From the NCBI RefSeq assembly GCF_019212185.1, contig NZ_CP078138.1, forward strand, positions 3,826,501 through 3,890,500: a DNA stretch of 64,000 nt. The letters run 5' to 3'. The translations under genes were made by a program, and so were the position numbers. Under the pieces are notes generated by a model. That model saw only the letters and a list, made by a program, of their open reading frames with translations, ran no database searches and was not told where the DNA came from. Below are positions 55,036 through 64,000 of the stretch, piece after piece (position 1 is the stretch's first letter; every line of letters starts with the position of its first letter). This stretch comes from Pseudomonas fluorescens (GTDB lineage Bacteria; Pseudomonadota; Gammaproteobacteria; Pseudomonadales; Pseudomonadaceae).

Positions 55036-56873
55036 TGCCTGTGCGTACCCTCCTCGGCCTGCTCCTCGCGGGTGTAGCCTGTGTCGCCCAAGCGGCGCCG
55101 CAACACGCCTTGACCCTGTACGACGAACCGCCCAAGTACACGGCGAATTTCAAACACTTCGATTACGTCAATCCGGATGCGCCCAAAGGCGGGACCTTCC
55201 GCCAGGCCGGCTTCGGCAGCTTCGACAGCCTCAACCCCTTCATCAGCAAAGGCGTACCGGCCAACGACACCGACCTGATCTACGACACCCTGGCGCGGCA
55301 AAGCCTGGACGAACCCTTCACCGAATACGGGCTGATCGCCAGCAAGATCGAGAAAGCCCCGGACAATAGCTGGGTGCGCTACTACCTGCGCCCTGAGGCA
55401 CGCTTCCATGACGGCCATCCGGTCCGTGCCGAGGACGTGGTGTTCAGCTTCCAAACCCTGATGAAAAGTGGCGCACCGCTGTATCGCGGCTACTACGGCG
55501 ATGTCGACCAAGTGGTCGCCGAAGACCCACTGCGGGTGCTGTTCACCTTCAAGCACAACAACAATCGCGAGCTGCCGCTGATCATCGGCCAATTGCCCGT
55601 GCTGCCCAAGCACTGGTGGGAAAACCGCGACTTCACCAAGGGCAATCTCGAAGCGCCGTTGGGCAGCGGGCCGTACAAGGTCAGCGAGGTCAAGGCCGGA
55701 CGTTCAATCCGTTACGAGCGGGTCAAGGACTACTGGGGCAAGGACCTGCCGATCAATCGCGGTTTCTACAACTTCGATGTGATGAGCACCGACTATTTCC
55801 GCGACAACACCGTCGCCCTGGAAGCCCTCAAGGCTGGCCAGTTCGACTACTGGCTGGAAATTTCCGCGAAAAACTGGGCCAACGCCTACAACATCCCGGC
55901 GGTCAGTGAAGGTCGACTGATCAAGGAACAGATCGTCAACGGCAACTCCACCGGCATGCAGGGCTTTGTCTTTAACCTGCGCCGGCCGCTGTTCCAGGAC
56001 GTGCGGGTGCGTCAGGCCCTGAGCCTGTTGCTGGACTTCGAATGGACCAATAAACAGCTGTTCAACGGCGCCTACACCCGCACCCGCAGCTACTTCGAAA
56101 ACTCGGAAATGGCCGCCACCGGGCTGCCGGATGAAGCCCAGTTGCAGATCCTCGAACCCCTGCGCGGCAAGATTCCCGAGCAAGTGTTCACTGAGGCCTT
56201 CGCCAACCCGCTGAGCGATGCCAGCGGCATGATCCGCGCCCAGCAACGCCAGGCCTATCAACTGCTGCAGGAAGCCGGTTGGCGCATTGTCGACGACAAG
56301 ATGGTCGACGCCAGCGGCAAACCGGTGAAGATCGAATTCCTGCTGGCGCAGACCGAGTTCGAGCGCGTGCTGCTGCCGTTCAAGCGCAACCTCAGCGACC
56401 TCGGGATCGATCTGGAGATTCGCCGGGTCGACGTCTCGCAGTACATCAACCGCGTGCGCTCGCGGGACTTCGACATGGTGGTCGGCGGTTTCCCGCAGTC
56501 CAGTTCGCCGGGCAACGAACAGCGCGAGTTCTGGAAATCGGAAAGTGCCGACAAGCCGGGTAGCCGCAATTACATTGGCCTCAAGGACCCGGCCATCGAC
56601 CAATTGGTGGAGGCGCTGATCAATGCCGACTCGCGCAGCAGCCTGGTGGCTCACGCCCGCGCCCTCGACCGAGTGCTGCAATGGGGCTATTACGTGATCC
56701 CCAACTGGCACATCAAGACCTGGCGTGTGGCCTACTGGAATCACCTTGGTCACCCCAAGGTTTCGCCAACCTTCGACATCGGCATCAACACCTGGTGGAT
56801 CAAGCCCGACGCCAAGCCGGCGATCGAGGTGCTGAAACAAGAGCAAGCCGAACCTGCGGCCGGGGAGCAATAA
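55032..56873 (+). CDS. nppA2: Peptide ABC transporter substrate-binding protein 2
   Basis: 613 aa paralogue of the previous gene along the entire length ([65 protein letters not shown]). Signal peptide [21 protein letters not shown]. The start overlaps the nppA1 stop as ATGATG. Two tandem binding proteins for one permease suggest a broadened peptide range. Confidence 0.92.
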   Translation: MMPVRTLLGLLLAGVACVAQAAPQHALTLYDEPPKYTANFKHFDYVNPDAPKGGTFRQAGFGSFDSLNPFISKGVPANDTDLIYDTLARQSLDEPFTEYGLIASKIEKAPDNSWVRYYLRPEARFHDGHPVRAEDVVFSFQTLMKSGAPLYRGYYGDVDQVVAEDPLRVLFTFKHNNNRELPLIIGQLPVLPKHWWENRDFTKGNLEAPLGSGPYKVSEVKAGRSIRYERVKDYWGKDLPINRGFYNFDVMSTDYFRDNTVALEALKAGQFDYWLEISAKNWANAYNIPAVSEGRLIKEQIVNGNSTGMQGFVFNLRRPLFQDVRVRQALSLLLDFEWTNKQLFNGAYTRTRSYFENSEMAATGLPDEAQLQILEPLRGKIPEQVFTEAFANPLSDASGMIRAQQRQAYQLLQEAGWRIVDDKMVDASGKPVKIEFLLAQTEFERVLLPFKRNLSDLGIDLEIRRVDVSQYINRVRSRDFDMVVGGFPQSSSPGNEQREFWKSESADKPGSRNYIGLKDPAIDQLVEALINADSRSSLVAHARALDRVLQWGYYVIPNWHIKTWRVAYWNHLGHPKVSPTFDIGINTWWIKPDAKPAIEVLKQEQAEPAAGEQ

Positions 56874-56874
56874 G

Positions 56875-57948
56875 ATGCTGGCCTACATATTACGGCGACT
56901 GCTGCTGATCATTCCTACCCTGTTCGGCATCCTGCTGATCAACTTTGTGATTATCCAGGCCGCGCCCGGTGGCCCGGTGGAGCAGATGATTGCCAAGCTC
57001 GAAGGCTTCGAAGGCGCCACCAGCCGGATTGCCGGTGGCGGTGCCGAAGTCTCGGTGGCTGGCTCCAGCTATCGCGGCGCCCAGGGCCTGGACCCGGCGC
57101 TGATCAAGGAAATCGAGCAGATGTACGGCTTCGACAAGTCGGCGCCGGAACGCTTGTGGATTATGATCAAGAACTACGCGCGCCTGGATTTCGGCGACAG
57201 CTTCTTCCGCGATGCCAAGGTGATCGACCTGATCAAGGAGAAGATGCCGGTGTCGATCTCCCTCGGTTTGTGGAGCACCCTGATCATGTACCTGGTGTCG
57301 ATCCCCCTGGGGATCGCCAAGGCCACGCGACACGGCAGCCATTTTGACGTCTGGACCAGTTCGGCGATCATCGTCGGCTATGCGATCCCGGCGTTCCTGT
57401 TCGCCATCCTGCTGATCGTGGTGTTCGCCGGCGGCAGCTACCTCGATTGGTTCCCCCTGCGCGGCCTGACCTCGAACAACTTCGACGAACTGAGCCTGGG
57501 TGGCAAGGTCCTCGATTACTTCTGGCACCTGGCGCTGCCGGTGACCGCCCTGGTGATCGGCAACTTCGCGACCATGACCCTGCTGACCAAAAACAGCTTC
57601 CTCGACGAGATCAACAAGCAGTACGTGGTCACCGCCAAGGCCAAGGGCCTGACCCGCCACCGGGTGCTGTACGGCCATGTATTCCGCAACGCCATGCTGC
57701 TGGTAATCGCCGGTTTCCCCTCGGCCTTCATCGGGATTTTCTTCACTGGCTCGCTGCTGGTGGAGGTGATCTTCTCCCTCGACGGCCTCGGCCTGATGAG
57801 TTTCGAGGCGGCGATCAACCGTGATTACCCGGTGGTCTTCGGTACCCTGTTCATCTTCACCCTGCTGGGCCTGGTGGTAAAACTGATCGGCGACCTGACC
57901 TACACCCTGGTCGACCCACGTATCGACTTCGAAACCCGGGAGCATTGA
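56875..57948 (+). CDS. nppB: Peptide ABC transporter permease (YejB-like)
   Basis: 357 aa inner-membrane permease. N-terminal membrane segment ([23 protein letters not shown]) typical of DppB/YejB proteins, then about five further segments; the EAA coupling motif is in [23 protein letters not shown] (~residues 254-276). GGGGAG precedes the ATG; 1 bp after nppA2. Confidence 0.94.
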   Translation: MLAYILRRLLLIIPTLFGILLINFVIIQAAPGGPVEQMIAKLEGFEGATSRIAGGGAEVSVAGSSYRGAQGLDPALIKEIEQMYGFDKSAPERLWIMIKNYARLDFGDSFFRDAKVIDLIKEKMPVSISLGLWSTLIMYLVSIPLGIAKATRHGSHFDVWTSSAIIVGYAIPAFLFAILLIVVFAGGSYLDWFPLRGLTSNNFDELSLGGKVLDYFWHLALPVTALVIGNFATMTLLTKNSFLDEINKQYVVTAKAKGLTRHRVLYGHVFRNAMLLVIAGFPSAFIGIFFTGSLLVEVIFSLDGLGLMSFEAAINRDYPVVFGTLFIFTLLGLVVKLIGDLTYTLVDPRIDFETREH

Positions 57949-57949
57949 G

Positions 57950-58969
57950 ATGAACCTTTCCCCTCTCAATCGACGCCGTTTCGAGCTGTTCAAGGCCAAC
58001 AAGCGCGGCTGGTGGTCGCTGTGGATCTTCCTCGTGCTGTTCGGCCTGAGCCTCGGCGCCGAGCTGATCGCCAACGACAAGCCGCTGGCCGTGCACTACG
58101 ACGGCGAGTGGTACTTCCCGGCACTCAAGCGCTATCCAGAGACCACCTTCGGCGGCGAATTCCCGCTGGAAGCCAACTACAAGAGCCCGTACATCCGCGA
58201 GTTGCTCAAGGCCAAGGACGCCTGGACCCTGTGGGCACCGATCCCGTTCAGCTACCAGAGCATCAATTACGACCTGAAAGTCCCGGCCCCCGCGCCGCCG
58301 TCGGCGGATAACCTGCTGGGCACCGACGACCAGGGCCGTGATGTGCTGGCCCGGGTGATCTACGGTTTCCGGGTATCGGTGCTGTTTGCCCTGACGTTGA
58401 CCGTCCTCAGCTCGATCATCGGGGTGATCGCGGGTGCCCTGCAGGGCTTTTATGGCGGCTGGGTCGACCTCGCCGGGCAGCGTTTCCTGGAAATCTGGTC
58501 GGGCTTGCCGGTGCTGTATCTGCTGATCATTCTCGCCAGTTTCGTGCAGCCCAACTTCTGGTGGCTGCTGGGGATCATGCTGCTGTTCTCCTGGATGAGT
58601 CTGGTGGATGTGGTCCGTGCCGAGTTCCTGCGTGGGCGCAATCTCGAATACGTGCGTGCCGCCCGGGCGCTGGGCATGCAGAACGGCGCGATCATGTTCC
58701 GCCATATCCTGCCCAACGCCATGGTCTCGACCATGACCTTCATGCCGTTCATCCTCACCGGCGCCATCGGCACCCTGACCGCCCTGGACTTCCTCGGCTT
58801 CGGTTTGCCGGCCGGCAGTGCGTCCCTGGGTGAGCTGGTATCCCAGGGCAAGTCCAACCTGCAGGCGCCGTGGTTGGGTATCAGTGCCTTTGCGGTACTG
58901 GCGGTGATGTTGAGTTTGCTGGTGTTTATCGGCGAGTCCGCTCGCGATGCCTTCGACCCGAGGAAGTGA
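57950..58969 (+). CDS. nppC: Peptide ABC transporter permease (YejE-like)
   Basis: 339 aa permease, heterodimer partner of NppB. Membrane segments at ~20-38, 140-165, 180-215 and the C-terminal half; the coupling loop is EFLRGRNLEYVRAARALGMQNGAIMFRHILPNA (~225-257). The periplasmic insert between segments 1 and 2, with the LGTDDQGRDVLARVIYG motif, is typical of the DppC/YejE type. 1 bp after nppB. Confidence 0.94.
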   Translation: MNLSPLNRRRFELFKANKRGWWSLWIFLVLFGLSLGAELIANDKPLAVHYDGEWYFPALKRYPETTFGGEFPLEANYKSPYIRELLKAKDAWTLWAPIPFSYQSINYDLKVPAPAPPSADNLLGTDDQGRDVLARVIYGFRVSVLFALTLTVLSSIIGVIAGALQGFYGGWVDLAGQRFLEIWSGLPVLYLLIILASFVQPNFWWLLGIMLLFSWMSLVDVVRAEFLRGRNLEYVRAARALGMQNGAIMFRHILPNAMVSTMTFMPFILTGAIGTLTALDFLGFGLPAGSASLGELVSQGKSNLQAPWLGISAFAVLAVMLSLLVFIGESARDAFDPRK

Positions 58970-58970
58970 A

Positions 58971-60581
58971 ATGAATCAGGACAATCTGATCGAAGTGCGC
59001 GACCTCAGCGTCGAGTTTGGCATCGGCGACCGACGGCATCGGGTGGTCGAGGGTGTCAGTTTCGACATCAAGCGCGGCGAAACCCTGGCACTGGTCGGCG
59101 AAAGCGGTTCGGGCAAGTCGGTCACCGCGCACTCGATCCTGCGCCTGCTGCCCTACCCCCTGGCCCGTCACCCCAGCGGCAGCATCAACTACTCCGGGCA
59201 TGACCTGCTGAGCCTGAAAGAAAAAACCATCCGCCACATTCGTGGCAATCGCATCGCGATGATTTTTCAGGAACCCATGACCTCGCTGAACCCGCTGCAT
59301 TCGATCGAGAAGCAGATCAACGAGGTGCTGGGGATCCACAAGGGTCTCACCGGCAAGGTCGCGACCAAGCGCACCCTGGAACTGCTGGAACTGGTGGGCA
59401 TCCCTGAACCGCACAAACGCCTCAAGGCTCTCCCCCACGAATTGTCCGGCGGCCAACGACAACGGGTGATGATTGCCATGGCCCTGGCCAACGAGCCGGA
59501 ACTGCTGATCGCTGACGAACCGACCACCGCGCTGGACGTCACCGTGCAGCTGAAAATCCTCGATTTGCTCAAGGATTTACAGGCGCGCCTGGGCATGGCG
59601 CTGCTACTGATCAGCCACGATTTGAACCTGGTGCAAAGAATTGCGCATCGGGTATGTGTCATGCAGCGCGGTTGCATCGTCGAACAGGCATCGTGTGAGG
59701 AATTGTTTCGCGCGCCACAGCATCCGTACACCCGTGAATTGCTGGCAGCGGAGCCCAGCGGACGGCCGGCGAGCAATGAAATCGGCCCGCCGCTGCTGCA
59801 AGTCGAGGACCTGAAAGTCTGGTTCCCGATCAAGAAAGGCTTTATGCGCAGCACCGTCGATTACGTGAAGGCGGTGGACGGAATCAACTTTAGCCTGCCC
59901 CAGGGCCAGACCCTGGGCATTGTCGGCGAGAGTGGTTCGGGCAAGTCGACGTTGGGCCTGGCGATACTGCGTTTGATTGCCAGCAAGGGCACGATCCGTT
60001 TTGAAGGCAAATCGCTGGACAGCCTGACGCAGCAACAGGTCAGGCCGCTGCGGCGGGAGATGCAGGTGGTGTTCCAGGACCCCTTCGGTAGCCTGAGCCC
60101 ACGCATGTGCGTGAGTCAGATCGTCGGCGAAGGCCTGCGAATTCACAAGATCGGCACGGAAGCAGAGCAAGAGCAGGCTATTATTGCCGCGCTCGAGGAA
60201 GTAGGCCTGGATCCGGACACCCGGCACCGCTACCCTCACGAATTTTCCGGTGGGCAACGGCAAAGAATCGCCATTGCCCGGGCATTAGTGCTAAAACCGG
60301 CGTTGATTTTGCTGGACGAGCCGACTTCGGCCCTCGACCGCACCGTGCAACGCCAAGTGGTTGAACTGCTGCGCAGACTGCAGAGCAAGTACAACCTGAC
60401 GTATCTGTTCATCAGCCATGACCTGGCTGTGGTGAAAGCGCTGAGCCACCAATTGATGGTGGTCAAGCATGGCCAAGTGGTCGAACAAGGTGCTGCGCAA
60501 GCGATCTTTGCCGCACCGCAACATCCCTATACCCAGCAGTTGCTGGAGGCCGCCTTCCTGGCCCCAGCATCAGCCGAATAA
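58971..60581 (+). CDS. nppD: Peptide ABC transporter double ATPase (YejF-like)
   Basis: 536 aa fusion of two ABC ATPase domains. First domain: Walker A GESGSGKS (~44-51), signature LSGGQRQR (~161-168), Walker [13 protein letters not shown]. Second domain: GESGSGKS (~325-332), FSGGQRQR (~432-439), [12 protein letters not shown]. Both HxxPYTRELL/QQLL tails typical of oligopeptide importers are visible. ATG at 58971 behind GAGGAAG; starts 1 bp after the nppC stop. Confidence 0.95.
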   Translation: MNQDNLIEVRDLSVEFGIGDRRHRVVEGVSFDIKRGETLALVGESGSGKSVTAHSILRLLPYPLARHPSGSINYSGHDLLSLKEKTIRHIRGNRIAMIFQEPMTSLNPLHSIEKQINEVLGIHKGLTGKVATKRTLELLELVGIPEPHKRLKALPHELSGGQRQRVMIAMALANEPELLIADEPTTALDVTVQLKILDLLKDLQARLGMALLLISHDLNLVQRIAHRVCVMQRGCIVEQASCEELFRAPQHPYTRELLAAEPSGRPASNEIGPPLLQVEDLKVWFPIKKGFMRSTVDYVKAVDGINFSLPQGQTLGIVGESGSGKSTLGLAILRLIASKGTIRFEGKSLDSLTQQQVRPLRREMQVVFQDPFGSLSPRMCVSQIVGEGLRIHKIGTEAEQEQAIIAALEEVGLDPDTRHRYPHEFSGGQRQRIAIARALVLKPALILLDEPTSALDRTVQRQVVELLRRLQSKYNLTYLFISHDLAVVKALSHQLMVVKHGQVVEQGAAQAIFAAPQHPYTQQLLEAAFLAPASAE

Positions 60582-60600
60582 CCTGAAAGAGGAGCAACAC

Positions 60601-61395
60601 ATGGGTTTTCTCGCCGGTAAGCGCGTACTGATCGTCGGTGTCGCCAGCAAGCTGTCCATCGCATCCGGCATCGCTGCCGCCATGCATCGCGAGGGCGCTG
60701 AGCTTGCCTTCACTTATCAGAACGACAAACTCAAGGGTCGTGTCGAAGAGTTCGCACAAGGCTGGGGTTCGAGCCCTGAGCTGTGCTTCCCGTGCGACGT
60801 GGCCAGCGATGAAGAAATCGCCAAGGTCTTCGAAGCCCTGAGCCAGAAGTGGGACGGCCTGGACTGCATCGTGCACTCCGTGGGCTTCGCCCCGGGCGAC
60901 CAACTGGACGGCGACTTCACCGAAGCCACCACCCGTGACGGTTTCCGCATTGCCCACGACATCAGCGCCTACAGCTTCGTGGCCCTGGCCAAGGCCGGTC
61001 GCGAAATGATGAAAGGCCGCAACGGCAGCCTGCTGACCCTGTCGTACCTGGGCGCCGAGCGCACCATGCCGAACTACAACGTCATGGGCATGGCCAAGGC
61101 TTCCCTGGAAGCTGGCGTGCGTTACCTGGCCGGCTCCCTGGGCCCGGACGGCACCCGCGTGAACTGCGTATCGGCTGGCCCGATCCGCACCCTGGCGGCT
61201 TCCGGCATCAAGAACTTCCGCAAAATGCTGGCCGCCAACGAAGCGCAAACCCCGCTGCGTCGCAACGTCACCATCGACGAAGTCGGCAACGCCGGCGCCT
61301 TCCTGTGCTCCGACCTGGCGTCGGGCATCAGCGGTGAAATCATGTATGTAGACGGTGGTTTCAACACCACGGCTATGGGTAACATCGAAGAGTAA
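60601..61395 (+). CDS. fabI: Enoyl-[acyl-carrier-protein] reductase (NADH)
   Basis: 264 aa short-chain dehydrogenase-type enoyl reductase, the last step of fatty-acid elongation and the triclosan target. Catalytic Tyr159 and Lys166 (Y-x6-K in YNVMGMAK), upstream Tyr149, and cofactor stretch [24 protein letters not shown] precedes the ATG. Downstream of nppD by 19 bp, as in P. aeruginosa where PA1806 is fabI. Confidence 0.96.
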   Translation: MGFLAGKRVLIVGVASKLSIASGIAAAMHREGAELAFTYQNDKLKGRVEEFAQGWGSSPELCFPCDVASDEEIAKVFEALSQKWDGLDCIVHSVGFAPGDQLDGDFTEATTRDGFRIAHDISAYSFVALAKAGREMMKGRNGSLLTLSYLGAERTMPNYNVMGMAKASLEAGVRYLAGSLGPDGTRVNCVSAGPIRTLAASGIKNFRKMLAANEAQTPLRRNVTIDEVGNAGAFLCSDLASGISGEIMYVDGGFNTTAMGNIEE

Positions 61396-61417
61396 TCTTC
61401 GGCTATTAGTTGATCAT

Positions 61418-61530
61418 TGTGGGAGCGAGCCTGCTCGCGAAGGTCTCAAGGTCACCGCGCCTTAGCTGAAAAAGCGCGTTATCGTTGACGACCTTCGCGA
61501 GCATTCGAGCGTCGACCGGCTGCTCCCACA
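61418..61530. repeat. REPIN between fabI and the amidohydrolase gene
   Basis: Left arm GTGGGAGCGAGCCTGCTCGCGA and right region TTCGCGAGCATTCGAGC...CTGCTCCCACA. The right arm is broken by an insertion of about 15 bases (GCGTCGACC). The spacer has the same ATCGTTGACGACC block as the REPIN at 39818. Confidence 0.8.
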
Positions 61531-61538
61531 TGGTTTTG

Positions 61539-62822
61539 TTATCCCTTGCCATGCCCCCCGGCCACCGTCGCCGACGCCGCCAACATCGCACGCAACAACA
61601 CCGCACACCCAGCCGCCAGATCATCCGGTGCGGCATTCTCAATCTCGTTGTGGCTGATCCCCCCCTCACAAGGCACAAATATCATCCCCGCCGGGCCCAG
61701 TTCCGCGAGGAAGATCGCGTCATGTCCCGCGCCGCTGACGATGTCCATGTGCGACAAACCCAAGCCTTGCGCCGCCCCGCGAACCGCCTCGACGCAGTCC
61801 TGGTGGAAGTACAGCGGTGGGAAATCGGCGGTGGGCGTCAGTTCGTAACTCAGGCCGTGTTCCTCGCAGGTGGTTTCGATCACCTGGCGCACTTCGGCGA
61901 TCATCGAGTCTAGGCGCTCCGGTTGCAGATGACGGAAATCCAGGGTCATGCGCACCTCGCCCGGGATCACGTTGCGTGAGCCGGGATAGGCCTGCAGACA
62001 CCCGACGGTGCCGCAGGCATGGGGCTGGTGCCCCAGAGCTGCGCGATTGACTGCACCGACGATCACCGCAGCACCCACCAGGGCATCCTTGCGCAGGTGC
62101 ATCGGGGTTGGCCCGGCGTGGGCCTCGACACCGCGCAGCTTAAGGTCGAACCACTTCTGCCCCAGCGCGCCCATTACCACGCCAATGGTCTTGTGCTCAT
62201 CTTCAAGAATCGGCCCCTGTTCGATATGCGCTTCAAAGTAGGCACCGACCTTGTGCCCACTGACTTTACGCGGACCGGCATAGCCAATCGCGTTGAGTGC
62301 CTCCCCCACCGTTACGCCCTCAGCATCGACCTTGGCCAGGGTTTCCTCCAACGTAAATTTCTCGGCGAACACCCCGGATCCCATCATGCACGGGGCGAAG
62401 CGCGAACCTTCTTCGTTGGTCCAGACCACCACCTCCAGTGGTGCCTCGGTTTCCACGCCCATGTCATTCAGGGTGCGCAGCACCTCGACACCGGCCAGAA
62501 CACCGAAACAGCCGTCAAACTTGCCGCCGGTGGGCTGGGTGTCGATGTGGCTGCCAGTCATGACCGGCGGCAGGTCGGGATTGCGTCCGGGGCGGCGGGC
62601 AAAGATGTTGCCCACCGCGTCCACGGTGACCGTGCATCCGGCGTCCTCGCACCAACCCACGAAAATGTCCCGGGCCTGGCGATCGAGGTCGGTCAGCGCC
62701 AGGCGACAGACGCCGCCCTTGACCGTGGCGCCGAGCTTGGCCAGTTCCATGAGTGAACGCCACAGGCGGTCGCGGTTGATGTGCTGGTGGCTGGACTGCA
62801 GAACGTCTACGGCCGCGTTCAT
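61539..62822 (-). CDS. Zn-dependent N-carbamoyl-beta-alanine / hydantoinase-type amidohydrolase
   Basis: 427 aa M20-family amidohydrolase. Metal-binding residues occur in GSHIDTQPTGGKFDGCFG (~residues 91-108), NEEGSRF (~136-142) and the C-terminal SGAGHDAIFLA (~377-387). It hydrolyses N-carbamoyl-amino acids such as N-carbamoyl-beta-alanine (last step of reductive pyrimidine breakdown) or N-carbamoyl-L-amino acids. Strong ribosome site GAGGAG. 90 bp after the permease gene on the same strand, as in PAO1 PA0443-PA0444. Confidence 0.88.
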   Translation of the reverse strand: MNAAVDVLQSSHQHINRDRLWRSLMELAKLGATVKGGVCRLALTDLDRQARDIFVGWCEDAGCTVTVDAVGNIFARRPGRNPDLPPVMTGSHIDTQPTGGKFDGCFGVLAGVEVLRTLNDMGVETEAPLEVVVWTNEEGSRFAPCMMGSGVFAEKFTLEETLAKVDAEGVTVGEALNAIGYAGPRKVSGHKVGAYFEAHIEQGPILEDEHKTIGVVMGALGQKWFDLKLRGVEAHAGPTPMHLRKDALVGAAVIVGAVNRAALGHQPHACGTVGCLQAYPGSRNVIPGEVRMTLDFRHLQPERLDSMIAEVRQVIETTCEEHGLSYELTPTADFPPLYFHQDCVEAVRGAAQGLGLSHMDIVSGAGHDAIFLAELGPAGMIFVPCEGGISHNEIENAAPDDLAAGCAVLLRAMLAASATVAGGHGKG

Positions 62823-62913
62823 GGTGATCTCCTCGGGGTTGTTCTTATGGGTTCGTTCAGGTGGTTTTTGGGTGGGTTTGAGGGCCCCTTCGCGAGCAGC
62901 GGAACGCCGCCCA

Positions 62914-64000
62914 CTACACCGCAGATTTCGCCACCGATTGACTGGAGCGCATCGAGCACAGCCCGTAGTAAATCAGGCCGCCCAACGCCGAACCAGTGAA
63001 CCAGCCGTAGCTGTAGAACCAGTTGAAGACATCACTGCCCAGCGACAGCAGAGTCAGCGCCACAGGCACCGCGAAGGCAATGAAGCCGTACCAGTTCCAC
63101 GCCGGATAGACGTCATCGCGGTACAGGCCGGCGAGATCGAGTTGCTGTTTCCTGATCAGGAAATAGTCCACCACCATGATCCCGGCGATCGGCCCCAGCA
63201 GGCTCGAGTAGCCCAGCAGCCAGTTGGAATAAACCGACTCGAGGCTGATTTCGGAGACGATCCAGCCGAGCTTTTTCAGCAGCTCATGGCCCATCAGCGC
63301 CAGGCCCACCAGACCGGTGAGCATTACTGCCTTGGTGCGGTTGATCAGCTTCGGCGCGAGGTTCTGGAAGTCATTGGTGGGCGAGACGATGTTGGCGGCG
63401 GTGTTAGTGGACAAAGTGGCGATAATGATCAGCGCCATGGCCAGTGCGACCCAGGCCGGGCTCTGGATATGGCCGATCAGTGACACCGGATCCGAGACGG
63501 TCACCCCCACCAGTTTTTCCGAAGCCGCAGTCATCACTACGCCGAGGGCGGCGAACAGGAACATGGTCAACGGCAGGCCCATGATCTGCCCGACAATCTG
63601 GTCCTTCTGGCTTTTCGCATAACGGCTGAAGTCCGGGATATTCAACGACAGCGTGGCCCAGAACCCGACCATCGCGGTCAGGCCGGCAAAGAAATAACTC
63701 CACAGGCTGGCGCCCTCGGGCCGTTTTGGCGGCTGGGCCATGAGTTCGGTCAGCGACACGTTAGGCATCGCCCACACCAGCAGGCCCAGGCCCACCAGCA
63801 CCAGCAGCGGCGCAGAAAGGGTTTCCAGCCATTTGATCGACTCGGCGCCGCGCAGCACCACCCACAGGTTCAGCGCCCAGAACAGCATGAAGCCGATCAC
63901 CTCCCCGGTGCCGCCGAGCCCCTTCCAGTCGGCCGACAGCGAGCCTAGAAACAGGTGGATCGCCAGCCCGCCGAACATGGTCTGGATGCCAAACCAGCCG
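62914..64000 (-). CDS. NCS1-family nucleobase/hydantoin permease (N-terminus cut by window edge)
   Basis: At least 362 aa of a 12-helix transporter. Membrane segments are regular through the visible part; NIPDFSRYAKSQKD, NTAANIVSPTNDFQNLAPKLI and GPIAGIMVVDYFLIRKQQLD are NCS1 signatures. The frame stays open to base 64000 (codons for GWFGIQT precede the first internal Met), so the start lies beyond the right edge. Likely imports uracil, hydantoin or a related base for the downstream amidohydrolase. Confidence 0.9.
   Translation of the reverse strand, partial: GWFGIQTMFGGLAIHLFLGSLSADWKGLGGTGEVIGFMLFWALNLWVVLRGAESIKWLETLSAPLLVLVGLGLLVWAMPNVSLTELMAQPPKRPEGASLWSYFFAGLTAMVGFWATLSLNIPDFSRYAKSQKDQIVGQIMGLPLTMFLFAALGVVMTAASEKLVGVTVSDPVSLIGHIQSPAWVALAMALIIIATLSTNTAANIVSPTNDFQNLAPKLINRTKAVMLTGLVGLALMGHELLKKLGWIVSEISLESVYSNWLLGYSSLLGPIAGIMVVDYFLIRKQQLDLAGLYRDDVYPAWNWYGFIAFAVPVALTLLSLGSDVFNWFYSYGWFTGSALGGLIYYGLCSMRSSQSVAKSAV

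Noticed and set aside
1..64000. tRNA genes, CRISPR arrays, insertion sequences or integrases marking islands
   Set aside because: None were recognised; the T6SS and ben/cat blocks lack attachment-site repeats or recombinase genes at their borders within the window.

Overview
The window looks like a chromosome segment of a GC-rich Pseudomonas, most likely of the P. fluorescens group. Three things point there: the order nadK-metallophosphoesterase-rhomboid-yeaC on the left, the order fabI-nppDCBA2A1-mltD-gloB-methyltransferase-rnhA ... dnaQ ... ldcA on the right (both remembered from P. aeruginosa PAO1), and REP/REPIN repeats of the 'GTAGGAGCGAGC...GCTCGCGA' type. No tRNA, rRNA, CRISPR array, transposase or integrase was seen.

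Layout. (1) 1-4955: housekeeping block; nadK, a metallophosphoesterase, a rhomboid protease, yeaC and a DUF2797 gene (cut by the left edge) form one leftward operon, divergent from a DUF1853 gene. (2) 4990-6279: an orphan arsB arsenite pump. (3) 6315-34466: a complete type VI secretion system (T6SS) read leftward as one ~28 kb run with mostly overlapping or tightly spaced genes: tssB, tssC, tssK, tssL, an OmpA-domain gene, hcp, clpV, vgrG, a cargo module, a mini-PAAR ORF, a membrane protein, tssM, tssA, tssF, tssG, tssJ, tssE and an ImpA_N/OmpA fusion. All 13 core Tss components are present. The cargo module (17.6-22.7 kb) holds a large unrecognised effector candidate, two tandem FGE-sulfatase-fold lipoproteins (likely immunity proteins) and a DUF3592 membrane protein; it is clearly AT-richer than the structural genes. 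(4) 34467-39760: T6SS promoter region, ChrR-like quinone reductase, a small conserved protein, a LysR regulator, a GNAT acetyltransferase and the lysine decarboxylase ldcA. (5) 40014-49757: dnaQ and rnhA, separated by a complete benzoate-to-muconolactone cluster, catR<>catBCA-benR-benABCD, with a BenR double operator, a CatR palindrome and a strong terminator. (6) 49849-61395: methyltransferase, gloB, mltD, the nppA1A2BCD peptide transporter and fabI. (7) 61539-64000: a pyrimidine/hydantoin catabolic pair, with the NCS1 permease cut by the right edge.

How the parts work together. The T6SS cluster encodes a membrane complex (TssJLM plus OmpA-domain anchors), baseplate (TssEFGK), tube and sheath (Hcp, TssBC, ClpV) and spike (VgrG with a transthyretin-like C-terminal domain). 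The spike probably carries the effector encoded just downstream of vgrG. The ben/cat cluster converts benzoate to catechol (BenABCD), then to muconate, muconolactone and the enol-lactone (CatA, CatB, CatC). BenR and CatR are the expected benzoate- and muconate-responsive activators. The most novel part is the vgrG-linked cargo module: a chimeric effector whose C-terminal part changes base composition sharply, followed by a duplicated FGE-fold lipoprotein pair.
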